The notes under the pieces were generated by a model. It was given only the letters and a program-made list of their open reading frames with translations. It was not told the origin of the DNA and ran no database searches. The position numbers and the translations under genes are program-made. A stretch of 64,000 bases of DNA from Vibrio gigantis. Its GTDB lineage: Bacteria; Pseudomonadota; Gammaproteobacteria; Enterobacterales; Vibrionaceae. Shown piece after piece: positions 7,586-17,870 of the stretch. The stretch is taken from assembly GCF_024347515.1 (NCBI RefSeq), contig NZ_AP025492.1, positions 558,001 to 622,000 on the forward strand, read 5' to 3'. Numbering within the stretch: the first letter of the stretch is position 1; the number at the start of each line of letters is the position of its first letter.

Positions 7586-10045
7586 ATGCGCGTTTTAAAG
7601 TTTGGAGGTTCATCATTAGCTGATGCAGATCGTTTTTTACGAGCGGCTGATATCATCGCTAATAATGCCCAGCAAGAAGAGCTAGCCGTTGTACTATCGG
7701 CTCCAGGAAAAACAACTAATAAGTTGGTCGCTGTTATTGAAGCTGCACTGAAAAATGGTGAAGCTGACACACAAATCACAGAGATCGAATCTTCATTTAC
7801 TGCGCTGTTTGCAGAGATTAAAGCGGTTGTACCTTCTATTGATGGTGCTGCGTTCCAAGAGCAGGTTGATACTTCTCTTGCTCAGCTAAAGCAGTTCGTG
7901 AACGGCATCAACCTACTGGGTATGTGCCCGAACCACGTTAATGCCCGCATCATCAGCAAAGGTGAGCGAATCTCTATCCAGTTAATGAAAGCGGTACTTG
8001 AAGCAAAAGGCCAACCAGCCAGCCTGATTGATCCAGTGCAATACCTATACGCTAAAGGCGATCACCTTGAAGCGATGGTAGATGTGGATGTCTCTACTCA
8101 GAACTTCCAACAGTCACCACTTCCGAAAGGCCACGTTAACATCATGCCTGGCTTTACTGCTGGTAATGAGAAAGGTGAGCTAGTCACGCTTGGTCGTAAT
8201 GGCTCTGACTACTCCGCAGCTGTGTTAGCGGCGTGTCTACGTGCTGATTGCTGTGAAATCTGGACGGACGTCGATGGCGTTTACAATTGTGACCCGCGCT
8301 TAGTTGACGATGCCCGTTTGCTTAAGTCATTGAGCTACCAAGAAGCGATGGAGCTTTCTTACTTCGGTGCTTCGGTTCTACACCCGAAAACTATTGCGCC
8401 TATCGCACAATTCCACATCCCTTGTCTGATCAAAAACAGCTTTAACCCACAGGGAGCTGGCACTTTGATCGGTCAAGACACTGGCGAAGATAATCTAGCA
8501 ATCAAAGGCATCACTACATTAAGTGACCTAACGATGGTTAACGTATCAGGCCCTGGTATGAAGGGCATGGTAGGCATGGCGAGCCGCGTATTCGGCGCGA
8601 TGTCTTCAGCTGGCGTGTCTATTGTTCTAATTACTCAATCTTCTTCTGAGTACAGCATCAGCTTCTGTATAGAATCGGCTGACAAGTTAAAAGCTAAGCA
8701 AGTGCTATCAGAAGCATTTGAACTTGAACTTAAAGATGGCTTATTAGAGCCAGTTGAGTTCATGGACGACGTTGCGATTGTAACACTAGTGGGTGACGGT
8801 ATGCGTACTTCACGCGGCGTTGCTTCTCAGTTCTTCTCTTCTTTAGCTGAAGTGAACGTTAACATTGTTGCGATTGCACAAGGTTCATCTGAGCGTGCTA
8901 TCTCTGCGGTTATCCCTGAAGATAAAATTTCAGAAGCAATCAAAGCTTGCCACGAGAACCTATTTAACTCTAAGCACTTCCTTGACGTATTCGTTGTGGG
9001 TGTGGGTGGTGTTGGTGGTGAGCTTGTTGATCAGATTCAACGTCAGCAAGGTAAACTGGCTGAAAAAGGCATCGTGATTCGCGTATGTGGTTTAGCAAAC
9101 AGTAAAGGCTTATTGCTAGACAGTGACGGCTTACCACTAGAACAGTGGCGTGATCGTATGTCGAGCGCGACAGAAGAGTTCAGCCTAGCGCGCTTAGCGG
9201 CTCTGGTTCAACGTAATCACATCATCAACCCAGTATTGGTTGACTGTACTTCTAGCGAAGATATCGCAGCACAGTACGCTGATTTCCTAGCGGCTGGTTT
9301 CCACGTGGTAACACCAAACAAGAAAGCGAACACAGCAAGCATGGCTTACTACCATCAGCTGCGTGAAGTTGCACGTAACTCACGTCGTAAGCTGATGTAC
9401 GAAACAACGGTAGGTGCAGGTCTACCGGTAATCGAAAACCTACAGAACCTAATCTCTGCAGGTGATGAACTTGAGAAATTCAACGGCATTCTTTCAGGTT
9501 CACTGTCTTACATCTTCGGTAAGCTTGATGAAGGTATGACGTTAAGCCAAGCAACCAACATTGCTAAAGACAACGGCTTTACTGAACCGGATCCTCGTGA
9601 TGATCTATCTGGTATGGATGTTGCGCGTAAGCTACTTATCCTTGCTCGTGAAGCAGGCATGGCACTTGAACTTGAAGACGTTGAAGTAGACCAAGCACTT
9701 CCACCGGGTTTTGATGATTCAGGTACGGTTGAAGAGTTTATGGCTCGCTTGCCAGAAGCGGATGCTTACTTCCAAGAGCAGTCAGCTATCGCAGCAGAAG
9801 AAGGCAAAGTACTTCGTTATGTTGGTGAGATCGCCGATGGTAAGTGTAAGGTTCGTATCGCTGCTGTTGATGGCGACGATCCAATGTTCAAGATTAAAGA
9901 TGGCGAGAACGCGCTGGCATTCTACAGCCGTTACTACCAACCAATTCCGCTAGTACTTCGTGGCTACGGCGCTGGTACTGAAGTGACAGCAGCAGGCGTA
10001 TTCTCTGATGTGATGCGTACTCTTGGTTGGAAATTAGGAGTTTAG
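7586..10045 (+). CDS. thrA: Bifunctional aspartokinase I / homoserine dehydrogenase I
   Basis: It carries out the first and third steps from aspartate to threonine. The 819 residues match E. coli ThrA in length. The N-terminal aspartokinase begins [17 protein letters not shown], central ACT domains give threonine feedback ([26 protein letters not shown]), and the C-terminal homoserine dehydrogenase starts near residue 467 with the NAD(P) motif [11 protein letters not shown] and has VVTPNKKAN. An in-frame ATG at 7574 is rejected because GGAGAAAGG, the likely ribosome binding site for 7586, overlaps it. thrB follows at once. Confidence 0.98.
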   Translation: MRVLKFGGSSLADADRFLRAADIIANNAQQEELAVVLSAPGKTTNKLVAVIEAALKNGEADTQITEIESSFTALFAEIKAVVPSIDGAAFQEQVDTSLAQLKQFVNGINLLGMCPNHVNARIISKGERISIQLMKAVLEAKGQPASLIDPVQYLYAKGDHLEAMVDVDVSTQNFQQSPLPKGHVNIMPGFTAGNEKGELVTLGRNGSDYSAAVLAACLRADCCEIWTDVDGVYNCDPRLVDDARLLKSLSYQEAMELSYFGASVLHPKTIAPIAQFHIPCLIKNSFNPQGAGTLIGQDTGEDNLAIKGITTLSDLTMVNVSGPGMKGMVGMASRVFGAMSSAGVSIVLITQSSSEYSISFCIESADKLKAKQVLSEAFELELKDGLLEPVEFMDDVAIVTLVGDGMRTSRGVASQFFSSLAEVNVNIVAIAQGSSERAISAVIPEDKISEAIKACHENLFNSKHFLDVFVVGVGGVGGELVDQIQRQQGKLAEKGIVIRVCGLANSKGLLLDSDGLPLEQWRDRMSSATEEFSLARLAALVQRNHIINPVLVDCTSSEDIAAQYADFLAAGFHVVTPNKKANTASMAYYHQLREVARNSRRKLMYETTVGAGLPVIENLQNLISAGDELEKFNGILSGSLSYIFGKLDEGMTLSQATNIAKDNGFTEPDPRDDLSGMDVARKLLILAREAGMALELEDVEVDQALPPGFDDSGTVEEFMARLPEADAYFQEQSAIAAEEGKVLRYVGEIADGKCKVRIAAVDGDDPMFKIKDGENALAFYSRYYQPIPLVLRGYGAGTEVTAAGVFSDVMRTLGWKLGV

Positions 10046-10047
10046 GA

Positions 10048-11019
10048 ATGAGTTCAAGTGATATGGATGTTGTCGTTTATGCTCCTGCATCGATCGGTAA
10101 TGTCAGTGTAGGGTTTGATGTGCTGGGGGCCGCTGTGTCTCCAGTGGATGGCACACTGCTGGGTGACCGAGTTATGGTTACAGCAGGTGATAAACCATTC
10201 TCACTTAAAACAGCAGGCAGCTTTGTTTCTAAGCTGCCGACTGAAGTGAAAGAAAACATCGTCTACGACTGTTGGGTGGTGTTCTCTCGCGAGTTAGACA
10301 AGAAAGGTATATCAGTTAAGCCTCTAGAGATGACGCTAGAGAAGAACATGCCCATTGGTTCTGGTTTAGGTTCAAGTGCATGTTCAATCGTAGCGGCGCT
10401 TGATGCGCTAAACCGTTTTCACGGTCAGCCACTGAATGAAACTGAACTGCTTGCTCTGATGGGCGAGATGGAAGGTAAGATTTCAGGCGGTATTCACTAC
10501 GATAACGTTGCGCCATGTTACCTTGGTGGCGTGCAATTAATGCTTGAAGAGTTAGGCATCATTAGCCAAGAAGTACCGTGTTTTGATGACTGGTACTGGG
10601 TAATGGCTTATCCGGGTATTAAGGTTTCAACGGCAGAAGCGAGAGAGATCTTACCATCTCAGTACCGCCGTCAGGATATCATTGCTCATGGTCGCCACTT
10701 AGCGGGCTTTATCCATGCGTGCCACTCAGGCCAACCTGAACTGGCAGCGAAGATGATCAAAGACGTGATCGCTGAACCATATCGTGAGAAACTGCTTCCA
10801 GGGTTTGCTGACGCTCGTAAATATGCGTTGTCGGCTGGTGCACTGGCTACTGGTATTTCTGGTAGTGGCCCAACTCTATTTAGCATTTGCAAAGAACAAG
10901 ATGTCGCCGAGCGTGTTGCACGCTGGTTAGAACAAAATTACGTACAAAATGAAGAAGGATTCGTTCACGTTTGTCGCCTAGATAAGCAAGGTTCGATCGT
11001 TACAGGAAGTGAGTTATGA
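10048..11019 (+). CDS. thrB: Homoserine kinase
   Basis: It phosphorylates homoserine in the threonine pathway. The GHMP-kinase ATP loop [12 protein letters not shown] lies near residue 101, the N-terminal substrate motif is [19 protein letters not shown], and the C-terminal motif is [12 protein letters not shown]. The start at 10048 has GGAG seven bases upstream, just before the thrA stop; ATG at 10063 is an alternative that gives the family's usual short N-terminus. The gene begins 2 bp after thrA and overlaps thrC by 4 bp (ATGA), which indicates translational coupling. Confidence 0.97.
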   Translation: MSSSDMDVVVYAPASIGNVSVGFDVLGAAVSPVDGTLLGDRVMVTAGDKPFSLKTAGSFVSKLPTEVKENIVYDCWVVFSRELDKKGISVKPLEMTLEKNMPIGSGLGSSACSIVAALDALNRFHGQPLNETELLALMGEMEGKISGGIHYDNVAPCYLGGVQLMLEELGIISQEVPCFDDWYWVMAYPGIKVSTAEAREILPSQYRRQDIIAHGRHLAGFIHACHSGQPELAAKMIKDVIAEPYREKLLPGFADARKYALSAGALATGISGSGPTLFSICKEQDVAERVARWLEQNYVQNEEGFVHVCRLDKQGSIVTGSEL

Positions 11020-12302
11020 AACTGTACAACATCAAAGAAAATGATGAACAAGTCTCTTTTGGCCAAGCCGTTCGTCAAGGCTTAGGCCGTAATCAAGGTC
11101 TATTTTTCCCATCAGAACTACCAAAGTTTGATGATATCGATGCGCTGCTAGCAGAGGACTTTGTCCCTCGTAGTTCAAAGATATTATCGGCACTTATCGG
11201 TGATGAATTACCGAAAGAGCAGATCGATCAAATGGTGGATGCAGCGTTCCAATTCCCTGCACCAATCAACCAAGTAAAAGACGGCGTTTACGCACTTGAG
11301 CTTTTCCACGGCCCAACACTGGCATTTAAAGATTTCGGCGGCCGTTTCATGGCTCAATCTTTAGCGGCAGTTTCAGATGGTGGTCAAATCACTATCTTAA
11401 CGGCGACATCAGGTGATACTGGTGCGGCGGTTGCGCATGCTTTCTACGGTATGGAAGACATCAACGTTGTGATTCTTTACCCGAAAGGCAAGATCAGCCC
11501 TCTGCAAGAGAAGCTGTTCTGTACACTAGGTAAGAACATCCACACTGTTGCGATTGATGGCGACTTTGATGCATGTCAGGCTCTAGTGAAAGACTCATTT
11601 GATGACGCTGAACTGCGTAAAGAGATTGGCCTTAACTCGGCAAACTCTATCAACATCAGCCGCCTGATGGCTCAGATCTGTTACTACTTTGAAGCGGCTT
11701 CTCAGCTAACTAAAGAACAGCGTGAAAACCTGGTTATCTCTGTACCAAGTGGTAACTTTGGTAACCTAACAGCTGGTCTATTAGCGAAAGCGCTTGGTCT
11801 ACCAGTTAAGCGTTTCATTGCTGCAACTAATGAAAATGACACGGTTCCTCGTTACCTAGAAACAGGGCAATGGGATCCAAAACCGACCGTTGCGACAACA
11901 TCAAACGCGATGGATGTAAGTCAACCGAACAACTGGCCTCGTATCGAAGAGCTTTGCCAACTGAAAGGTTGGGGTTTAGATACACTAGGCAAAGGTAAGG
12001 TATCTGACGAACAGAGCGCTGAATCAGTACGCGATCTAAAAGCACAAGGTTATCTATGTGAACCACATGGTGCGATTGCTTACCGTCTATTGGAAGAGCA
12101 ACTGCAAGAGAATGAAACTGGCTTGTTCCTGTGTACAGCACACCCAGCGAAGTTCAAAGAAGTGGTTGATGACATCCTAGGTTCTGATATCGAACTACCT
12201 GGCCCACTAGCAAAACACGCGGCGATGGAGTTGTTGTCTGAAGATCTTGATAACGATTTTGAAGCGCTAAAAGCAGTGCTTCGCCGAGTTCAACCTGCGT
12301 AA
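11016..12302 (+). CDS. thrC: Threonine synthase
   Basis: A PLP enzyme converting O-phosphohomoserine to threonine, last step of the operon. The 428-residue length equals E. coli ThrC. The PLP lysine is residue 105 in [12 protein letters not shown]; the phosphate-binding loop appears as [13 protein letters not shown] and the SGDTGAA motif is present. The start overlaps thrB by 4 bp, and a strong terminator follows 40 bp after the stop. Confidence 0.98.
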   Translation: MKLYNIKENDEQVSFGQAVRQGLGRNQGLFFPSELPKFDDIDALLAEDFVPRSSKILSALIGDELPKEQIDQMVDAAFQFPAPINQVKDGVYALELFHGPTLAFKDFGGRFMAQSLAAVSDGGQITILTATSGDTGAAVAHAFYGMEDINVVILYPKGKISPLQEKLFCTLGKNIHTVAIDGDFDACQALVKDSFDDAELRKEIGLNSANSINISRLMAQICYYFEAASQLTKEQRENLVISVPSGNFGNLTAGLLAKALGLPVKRFIAATNENDTVPRYLETGQWDPKPTVATTSNAMDVSQPNNWPRIEELCQLKGWGLDTLGKGKVSDEQSAESVRDLKAQGYLCEPHGAIAYRLLEEQLQENETGLFLCTAHPAKFKEVVDDILGSDIELPGPLAKHAAMELLSEDLDNDFEALKAVLRRVQPA

Positions 12303-12341
12303 TTTTTCAGAAACGTAAAGCGTAGAACTTAGATCGATAAG

Positions 12342-12373
12342 AAAAGGTGAATGAGTAATCATTCACCTTTTTT
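12342..12373. terminator. thr operon terminator
   Basis: AAAAGGTGAATGA / TCATTCACCTTTT stem with a GTAA loop and trailing T run, immediately downstream of thrC. Confidence 0.9.
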
Positions 12374-12467
12374 CTTGCCTGAGTGTATTTAAAGTAAGCT
12401 TTATTTAAGTGTAAATGGATTTAAGTAAGCTTACTTCTTTAACTAGAGCAAAACGAAAAGGAATAGT

Positions 12468-13127
12468 ATGAATTTTTTGATTTTTCTTGGCTCTGTACGT
12501 GATAGCACACCACCAAGACCAGCTCGATTAGGGATGAGAGTCAGCAAAGCGTGTGCAAAGTTACTGGTGGATAAATATTCAGAGCATACGGTCGAGATTA
12601 TTGACCCATTGAATTACGACTTTGGTGATGTGTTTAAGCCTGAGTTTTCGTATCATCGATCCAAAGTACCTGCACACCTTGCTGAGTTAGCGGACAAGAT
12701 TGCCAAAGCTGATGGCTACGTGATGGTCAGCCCGGAATACAATCATTCAATGAGCCCAGCATTGGCCAATATTCTTAATCATTTTGGTAGCTCGCTATTT
12801 TCGTATAAGCCGAGTGCGATTGTGACGTATTCTGCTGGGCAGTGGGGCGGGGCAAGAGCATCGGTTTCGATGCGTACCTTCTTGTCTGAACTCGGTTGTT
12901 TACCGGTTTCTGCGATGATTCATCTACCTAAAGCGCAAGAAGTCTTTGATGAAGAGGGTTATGTTGCCCAAGAGTCAGAGCAAGCTCGATGGGATGAATA
13001 CATGAACCGAACCTTTCATCAGTTGATATGGTGGGCACAAGGTGCAGCGTTACAGAGAGACAAGATGGATCCAACGACGTTAGCAAAAGCCTTCACTAAA
13101 GATCCTTCTCAGCGAAATGCGCCATAG
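12468..13127 (+). CDS. NADPH-dependent FMN reductase-like flavoprotein
   Basis: The 219-residue protein has a flavodoxin-like fold: the phosphate loop LGSVRDSTPPRPARLG near the N-terminus, the family motif SPEYNHSMSPALANILNHF, and TYSAGQWGGARAS. These fit the NADPH-dependent FMN reductase / quinone or azo reductase group that moves electrons from NAD(P)H through FMN. The physiological substrate cannot be told. It is monocistronic, bounded by terminators at 12342 and 13163, and the ATG has AAAGGA upstream. Confidence 0.88.
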   Translation: MNFLIFLGSVRDSTPPRPARLGMRVSKACAKLLVDKYSEHTVEIIDPLNYDFGDVFKPEFSYHRSKVPAHLAELADKIAKADGYVMVSPEYNHSMSPALANILNHFGSSLFSYKPSAIVTYSAGQWGGARASVSMRTFLSELGCLPVSAMIHLPKAQEVFDEEGYVAQESEQARWDEYMNRTFHQLIWWAQGAALQRDKMDPTTLAKAFTKDPSQRNAP

Positions 13128-13162
13128 CCAATGTATAGGCAAATGTGAGCAGCATAAAAACG

Positions 13163-13195
13163 AAAAAAGCTTGGCCATCTCTGACCAAGCTTTTT
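13163..13195. terminator. Bidirectional terminator between FMN reductase gene and grcA
   Basis: AAAAAGCTTGG / CCAAGCTTTTT stem around a 10-base loop, with A and T runs at the two ends; it can end transcription from both sides. Confidence 0.85.
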
Positions 13196-13222
13196 AAATC
13201 TTTAACACTCTAGTTTCTGAGA

Positions 13223-13600
13223 TTATAGAGACTCAGTGAACGTACGCGCGATAACGTCACGTTGCTGTTCAGTTGTTAGAGAGTTGAAACGTACAGCGTA
13301 ACCCGATACACGGATAGTTAGCTGTGGGTAGTTCTCTGGGTGAGCAACTGCGTCTTCTAGTGTTTCACGCTTAAGAACGTTAACGTTTAGGTGTTGACCA
13401 CCTTCGATACGTGGTGCTGCTTCGATAGCAACTTCACGGCTCTCGTATTCACCTAGGTCTGCAGCTGGGATAACTTGGTCAGCTTCGAAACCAGCAGTAG
13501 CTGCAACACAACGAGCTTCATTTTTTTCGCTGTCTAGTAGCCAGATTGAGTTTAGTAGGTCGTCGTTTGCTGCTTTAGTAATTTGAATACCTTGGATCAT
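13223..13600 (-). CDS. grcA: Autonomous glycyl radical cofactor GrcA (YfiD)
   Basis: GrcA replaces the oxygen-cleaved C-terminal part of pyruvate formate-lyase and restores its activity. The 125-residue protein carries the glycyl-radical motif [12 protein letters not shown] with Gly100, and is closely similar to E. coli GrcA along its length ([37 protein letters not shown]). Two FNR boxes upstream predict strong anaerobic or microaerobic induction. It is monocistronic. Confidence 0.98.
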   Translation of the reverse strand: MIQGIQITKAANDDLLNSIWLLDSEKNEARCVAATAGFEADQVIPAADLGEYESREVAIEAAPRIEGGQHLNVNVLKRETLEDAVAHPENYPQLTIRVSGYAVRFNSLTTEQQRDVIARTFTESL

Positions 13601-13698
13601 AACTATCTCCTAGTCCACTGAATGTGGTTTGATTATGGTGTTAACTTTCGATTTTTATTGAGCTGGGTAATATATACCTAATGTTTGTGAGGTTAACA

Positions 13699-13712
13699 TT
13701 GATTTAAGTCAA
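13699..13712 (-). promoter_or_regulatory. FNR box, proximal, for grcA
   Basis: TTGAT-TTAA-GTCAA: one mismatch to TTGATnnnnATCAA. Its centre (13705.5) is about 40 bp upstream of a start predicted from the TATATT -10 at 13669-13674, which fits a class II activator site. Confidence 0.75.
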
Positions 13713-13751
13713 AAAACAACCAAAAACCATATTTTTACAAAGGTGATTATT

Positions 13752-13765
13752 TTGAGGTAAATCAA
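13752..13765 (-). promoter_or_regulatory. FNR box, distal, for grcA
   Basis: TTGAG-GTAA-ATCAA: one mismatch to the FNR consensus. Its centre (13758.5) is exactly 53 bp from the proximal box, the same spacing as the -40.5 and -93.5 FNR sites I recall for E. coli yfiD. Confidence 0.7.
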
Positions 13766-13925
13766 TAAAACCTTTGAAAACAAACTAATTACAAAATATT
13801 TTAAAGTATAAAAAATATTTAACGGTCATATTTGTTGTAATTTTACTACATTTGTTGTGCTTTTATTGAGCGGAAACTATATGACCCTTTATTTATGATG
13901 CATTCTGAAAGTGTGAAGTGATTTA

Positions 13926-14834
13926 ATGACAAACAAAATTTCATCGTCAAAACCTGAAACAAATATTAAGTTTATTGGCGCTCATGTGTCGGCAGCTGGT
14001 GGTGTTGATCAGGCTCCTATGAGAGCTCGAGAGATAGGTGCTAATGCGTTCGCACTGTTTACTAAAAACCAGAGACAATGGGCAGCAAAGCCGCTAGAGG
14101 CGAAAACTATTAGCGCCTTTAAAGCCAACTGCAAAATGTTAGGCTTTTCAGCAGAGCACATCCTTCCCCACGACTCCTACTTGATTAACCTCGGTGCGCC
14201 GGAAGAGGAAAAACTAGAGAAATCACGTGCTGCCTTTATTGACGAAATGGAGCGTTGTAACCAGCTTGGTCTCACGCTACTTAATTTTCATCCTGGGAGT
14301 CATTTAAAGAAAATCTCAGAAAGCGAATGTTTGGCTAAGATAGCTGAGTCTATCAATCTCGCCCATCAAGCAGTTCCTGATGTTATTGCGGTTATTGAGA
14401 ACACCTCTGGTCAAGGCACTAACTTAGGGTGGAAGTTTGAGCATCTCGCTGAGATCATTGATCTGGTGGAAGATAAGTCCCGTGTTGGTGTGTGCTTAGA
14501 CACCTGTCATACGTTTACTGCTGGTTATGACTTACGTACGAAAGAGGCGTGTGAGCATACTTTTGCTGAGTTCGACCGCATCGTGGGTATGCACTATCTA
14601 AGAGCAATGCACATCAATGATTCAAAGGCTGAGTTCGCAAGCCGAGTTGATAGACACCATTCTTTAGGAAAAGGTGAAATTGGCTGGGATTGTTTTGAGT
14701 ATATTGCCTCGGATTATCGCTTTAATGGTATCCCTCTTATCTTAGAAACGATTGATTCGACGATTTGGAAAGAGGAAATTCAACAGCTTAGAATGTTTCA
14801 CCGCACAGCAACGGTTGAGAATAGCGAAGCGTAA
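13926..14834 (+). CDS. nfo: Endonuclease IV (AP endonuclease)
   Basis: It cleaves abasic sites in base-excision repair. The 302 residues include the AP endonuclease 2 metal-site motifs: [69 protein letters not shown] and LILETID. The N-terminus is about 13-17 residues longer than the E. coli enzyme. It lies near ung, another base-excision gene, but is probably transcribed separately, since a small ORF and a MITE-like element lie between them. Confidence 0.97.
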   Translation: MTNKISSSKPETNIKFIGAHVSAAGGVDQAPMRAREIGANAFALFTKNQRQWAAKPLEAKTISAFKANCKMLGFSAEHILPHDSYLINLGAPEEEKLEKSRAAFIDEMERCNQLGLTLLNFHPGSHLKKISESECLAKIAESINLAHQAVPDVIAVIENTSGQGTNLGWKFEHLAEIIDLVEDKSRVGVCLDTCHTFTAGYDLRTKEACEHTFAEFDRIVGMHYLRAMHINDSKAEFASRVDRHHSLGKGEIGWDCFEYIASDYRFNGIPLILETIDSTIWKEEIQQLRMFHRTATVENSEA

Positions 14835-14942
14835 TAATAGAGGGGAAACTTAATTTCCTTCGATTTATCGAAATTGGCATCTTTCTTTCATAGTGTTTAG
14901 TTGAATATGTAGTTCACTGTAACAATAGAGGAGGGTGCCATT

Positions 14943-15065
14943 ATGTATTCTATAGCTTACACCTCAAGTGCTTGTTCAACTGTCCATGCTGTAGCTCGTC
15001 TGCCAGCACCGAACCGCCACATCCATAGCCATGGTCACCATCGTACTCCCCAGAAGAGTGGCTAG
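14943..15065 (+). CDS. Candidate small protein, 40 codons, His-rich tail
   Basis: An ATG ORF of 40 codons is preceded by a strong GAGGAGGG ribosome binding site about 6 bases upstream. The product begins MYSIAYTSSACSTVHAVARL and has a His-rich segment (NRHIHSHGHHR). I do not recognise it. It lies 108 bp after nfo with no terminator seen between, so it could be read from the nfo promoter. It could be a real small protein or a leader peptide; the His codons recall amino-acid leader peptides, but no histidine gene follows. Confidence 0.45.
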   Translation: MYSIAYTSSACSTVHAVARLPAPNRHIHSHGHHRTPQKSG

Positions 15066-15158
15066 CCGAGACAAACTAAAATTGAACCTATTAAGATGAT
15101 TCATCAACAAGTGATCCCTACACATCATGTTTATTGATAGCTGTATGAGGTATAAATA

Positions 15159-15422
15159 GGGCGTGTTGATCTTTCGAGCTGATTTTTGCAGTGAGTTGCT
15201 GGGTATTTATACAAGGCAGAGGCTTTGACGTGTAGCTAGCCTACATGAGAAGCCGCTAACGCAGTAGAAATGACCAGCAAACGCTGCCCGGAGGGTTCGG
15301 CTAAAAGCGTTTTACTCTTTGTTGAGGGAGATTTGCTTAGAATGACTAGGCTATTTCTCCCTCGCCGCGATTAAAACGCTTTTATCTCGAACAAAATTTA
15401 ACCACGAAAGGTCAACACGCCC
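15159..15422. mobile_element. MITE-like element, 264 bp, upstream of ung
   Basis: Terminal inverted repeats GGGCGTGTTGATCTTTCG (15159-15176) and the complement of GGGCGTGTTGACCTTTCG (15405-15422) match at 17 of 18 positions and are flanked on both sides by TA, a likely target duplication. There is no transposase ORF. Internal arms AAAAGCGTTTTA / TAAAACGCTTTT and GAGGGAGA / TCTCCCTC nest, so a transcript could fold into a long hairpin. It looks like a non-autonomous element moved by an IS elsewhere in the genome. Confidence 0.7.
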
Positions 15423-15507
15423 TAAAGCCTTATTTAGGACCGTTAGCCGATACAGCTATTTTTTGTCTGGCGAAGCCTAGAAACCTTGATGATTGGGAAG
15501 TAAAACG

Positions 15508-16188
15508 ATGAGCGTACCAAAGACCTGGGAATCCATTATTAATGACGAACGTGAAAAAGAGTACTTCCAAGGTGTTCTCGTTTATGTCGAACAGCAACGT
15601 AATAGTGGGAAAACAATCTACCCACCTCAAGAGCAGGTATTCAGCGCTTTTGATATGACGCCCTTTGAGTCTGTGCGAGTTGTTATCCTAGGACAAGACC
15701 CTTATCACGGTGCTAATCAAGCACACGGTTTGGCTTTCTCTGTATTGCCCGGCGTTAAAATCCCGCCTTCTCTACGCAACATGTATAAAGAACTCGCACA
15801 AGATATAGAGGGCTTTGAGATCCCTAACCACGGTTACCTTGATGCTTGGGCATCGCAAGGGGTGTTGATGTTGAACACCGTACTTACAGTAGAAGAGGCA
15901 AAAGCCCACTCACACGCAAAATGCGGCTGGGAAACTTTTACCGATACCATTATTACAGAACTAAACCAGCGCTCGGAACCGATCATATTCTTGTTGTGGG
16001 GCGCACACGCTCAGAAGAAAGGCCAAGCGATTGATACAGGCAAGCACCACGTGCTGACTGCACCTCATCCCTCGCCATTGTCTGCTCGTCGCGGTTTCTT
16101 TGGTTGTCAGCACTTTTCGACAACCAATAAGCTGCTTTCTTCTGTGAATCAACAACCTATCGACTGGCACTTACCCGCAGAAATGTAG
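15508..16188 (+). CDS. ung: Uracil-DNA glycosylase
   Basis: It removes uracil from DNA. The 226-residue protein has the water-activating motif GQDPYHG with Asp64 and the C-terminal [13 protein letters not shown] loop of family 1 enzymes, plus [11 protein letters not shown]. The frame extends to TTG at 15493, but ATG at 15508 ([11 protein letters not shown]) gives the family length and is preceded by GGGAAG. A MITE-like element ends 85 bp upstream and may affect its promoter. Confidence 0.97.
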   Translation: MSVPKTWESIINDEREKEYFQGVLVYVEQQRNSGKTIYPPQEQVFSAFDMTPFESVRVVILGQDPYHGANQAHGLAFSVLPGVKIPPSLRNMYKELAQDIEGFEIPNHGYLDAWASQGVLMLNTVLTVEEAKAHSHAKCGWETFTDTIITELNQRSEPIIFLLWGAHAQKKGQAIDTGKHHVLTAPHPSPLSARRGFFGCQHFSTTNKLLSSVNQQPIDWHLPAEM

Positions 16189-16274
16189 ATTGGTGGTTTT
16201 CTGAGCAGGGTCAAATCATAAATCAGCATCTTCGTATACACTTATAAATAGTAGGTGTAATGGAGTGCAATACT

Positions 16275-16826
16275 ATGATGATTGAAAGGATAAGACGAGA
16301 GCATGGCTATATGGCTCGTTTACTCGCGATACTCAATAATAAGTTAGAGTTCCTCAAGCAGGAGCGAGAAATAAACTATAGCCTGATCGCCGAGGTGGTT
16401 CATTACTTGATGAACCATTCAGACAAAGTACATCACCCTAAAGAAGACGTCATTTATCGCTATTATCTTCAGCAATATGGCAGTCAACAAGCGATTGAAG
16501 ACTTGGAGTTAGAGCATCAATTGCTTTCTGAGAAAACCGCTGACTTTTTAGGCGTCGTCGATATGATCCTTCAAGATGCGGTGGTACCGCAACAGGTCTT
16601 TATTGAGCAGCTTGAAGCCTTTATTAAAGCGCAGCGAAAACACATGGAGTATGAAGAGAAACATGTGCTACCAATGATCGTCGGAGCATTTTCGGTTAAG
16701 GATTGGCAAGAAGTTGAGTCGCAATGGATCCAGCCAGAAGATGACCCTGTCTTTGGGGATACGATTGCTGACCAATATCGTCAACTGGCGGCGCGCGTGC
16801 GACAAAGTGAGCAAGAGTGTGTTTAG
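16275..16826 (+). CDS. Hemerythrin HHE domain protein
   Basis: A cytosolic all-helical protein of about 183 residues. It begins with the hemerythrin cation-binding pattern: H near the N-terminus (RREHGYM), HSDKVHHPKED with paired His and a Glu, LELEHQLL, and RKHMEYEEKHVLP. These residues form a non-haem di-iron site in relatives that sense or bind oxygen or nitric oxide, or repair iron centres. GGAG lies 9 bases before the ATG at 16275; an in-frame ATG at 16260 is possible. It is monocistronic with a terminator downstream. Confidence 0.88.
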   Translation: MMIERIRREHGYMARLLAILNNKLEFLKQEREINYSLIAEVVHYLMNHSDKVHHPKEDVIYRYYLQQYGSQQAIEDLELEHQLLSEKTADFLGVVDMILQDAVVPQQVFIEQLEAFIKAQRKHMEYEEKHVLPMIVGAFSVKDWQEVESQWIQPEDDPVFGDTIADQYRQLAARVRQSEQECV

Positions 16827-16919
16827 CGATTCGATACTGCTCTCTTTTTAGTAGAAGTGGATTCCCTTTAGGAAGGGGATCTAAAGTGACTTGTAGAATG
16901 AAGCGTCTCTTGATGAAAT

Positions 16920-16949
16920 CAAAAAGGCACCTTTATAGGTGCCTTTTGT
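16920..16949. terminator. Terminator between hemerythrin gene and DUF3545 gene
   Basis: AAAAAGGCACCT / AGGTGCCTTTT with a TTAT loop, T run after it and A run before it; probably bidirectional. Confidence 0.88.
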
Positions 16950-16972
16950 TATCTGTTTTCTTATCGTGCTGA

Positions 16973-17161
16973 TTAAAGCTTTATATCGTCAAGGCTAAAA
17001 TCGAGTCCTAGATTCATCTCTCTCAGCTCTTTCTCAAGCTGCCTACGATCGTTGATGGCTTCTATTTCACGCCACTTACGCTTGAGTGGTTTCGAGCGTG
17101 ATTTTTGAGTTACACGAGGCATTTCTAGTTCTGATACTTCATCGAATTGAAAGCTATCCAT
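16973..17161 (-). CDS. DUF3545-type small protein
   Basis: A 62-residue, highly charged protein (MDSFQFDEVSELEMPR... KPLKRKWREIEAINDRRQLEKELREMN) that fits the short Vibrio/Shewanella DUF3545 family of unknown function. It is probably helical and soluble. A strong AAGGAGAT lies 8 bases before the ATG, which supports real translation. Confidence 0.75.
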   Translation of the reverse strand: MDSFQFDEVSELEMPRVTQKSRSKPLKRKWREIEAINDRRQLEKELREMNLGLDFSLDDIKL

Positions 17162-17870
17162 AAGCCATATCTCCTTCCGTGGGACTAGTTCTTACGAACC
17201 ATTAAATATCATATTTAGGTTCACAATAACTTTGATTTGTTTCTCATTTGTTTCAAATCCATGAAGTTTTTGTTCTGTTTTCTTATGCATGCTCACACAT
17301 TGGGAGAATTTAAATGCACAAAAAACAAGCAAACAAACCTAAGTAAACGATTAAATTGGGGGCTGTTGAATGTTAATTCATTGTGCGAATAGAATAGTGT
17401 TTTTACTATAATGCATTGAAGTGCACATGGTGCCGTGCGGTATAGGGATCTCATTGGCCTAGAAAAAAACGAAGATCTTCACTATACCTTGTAAAACCTA
17501 GGCTGACGTCGTTTTTATAGGATGATGTTCTTGTTGGGGTTGTGCTGTGACTGTTGTTGATATAATGTCCCGACAATGTGACTTTTATTGGGCTAGATTG
17601 TTGAAAGTTGTGTTAACAAAAGGTGTGTTATTAGTGAAATGTCATTTTAATATAAGTGTATTTGCATATTGATTTTTAGGCCATCTCGCTGCATTATCCG
17701 CCCGTCAAAAAATACACTGATACGTAAAATGGATGCATGAAGCGACATTTACAGTCTCAATCGCCGCAAGAATATAACAAGAGTGCCGACACAACATTGA
17801 CAGAGGCATAGGTGATTAAGAGGAAGGCTAGGAAGCATGATCGGTGCTTAAACTCAATTACGAGGTTCAC
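17162..17870 (+). promoter_or_regulatory. Long 5' region of the symporter gene, possible structured leader
   Basis: About 700 bp without a supported ORF. A consensus -10 TATAAT at 17407-17412 could start a transcript of about 450 nt ahead of the GTG, and a second TATAAT lies near 17560. Between 17439 and 17516 three crossing helices are possible: GGTATAG/CTATACC, GCCTAG/CTAGGC and AAAAACGA/TCGTTTTT. This pattern suits an RNA switch or small RNA. I see no glycine-aptamer motif. Confidence 0.45.

Larger units (their letters stand above)
13601..13925. other. Intergenic region grcA / nfo with divergent promoters
   Basis: 325 bp, very AT-rich. It holds the two FNR boxes described separately and a -10-like TATATT on the minus strand at 13669-13674. 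The nfo promoter must also lie here, but I cannot assign it with confidence. Confidence 0.6.

Noticed and set aside
14943..15065. His-operon leader peptide
   Set aside because: The His codons are not in one uninterrupted run, no terminator/antiterminator pair follows and no his gene is downstream.
17400..17870. Tandem glycine riboswitch before the AGCS gene
   Set aside because: Another Vibrio AGCS gene is known to have one, but I cannot find the conserved aptamer core here.
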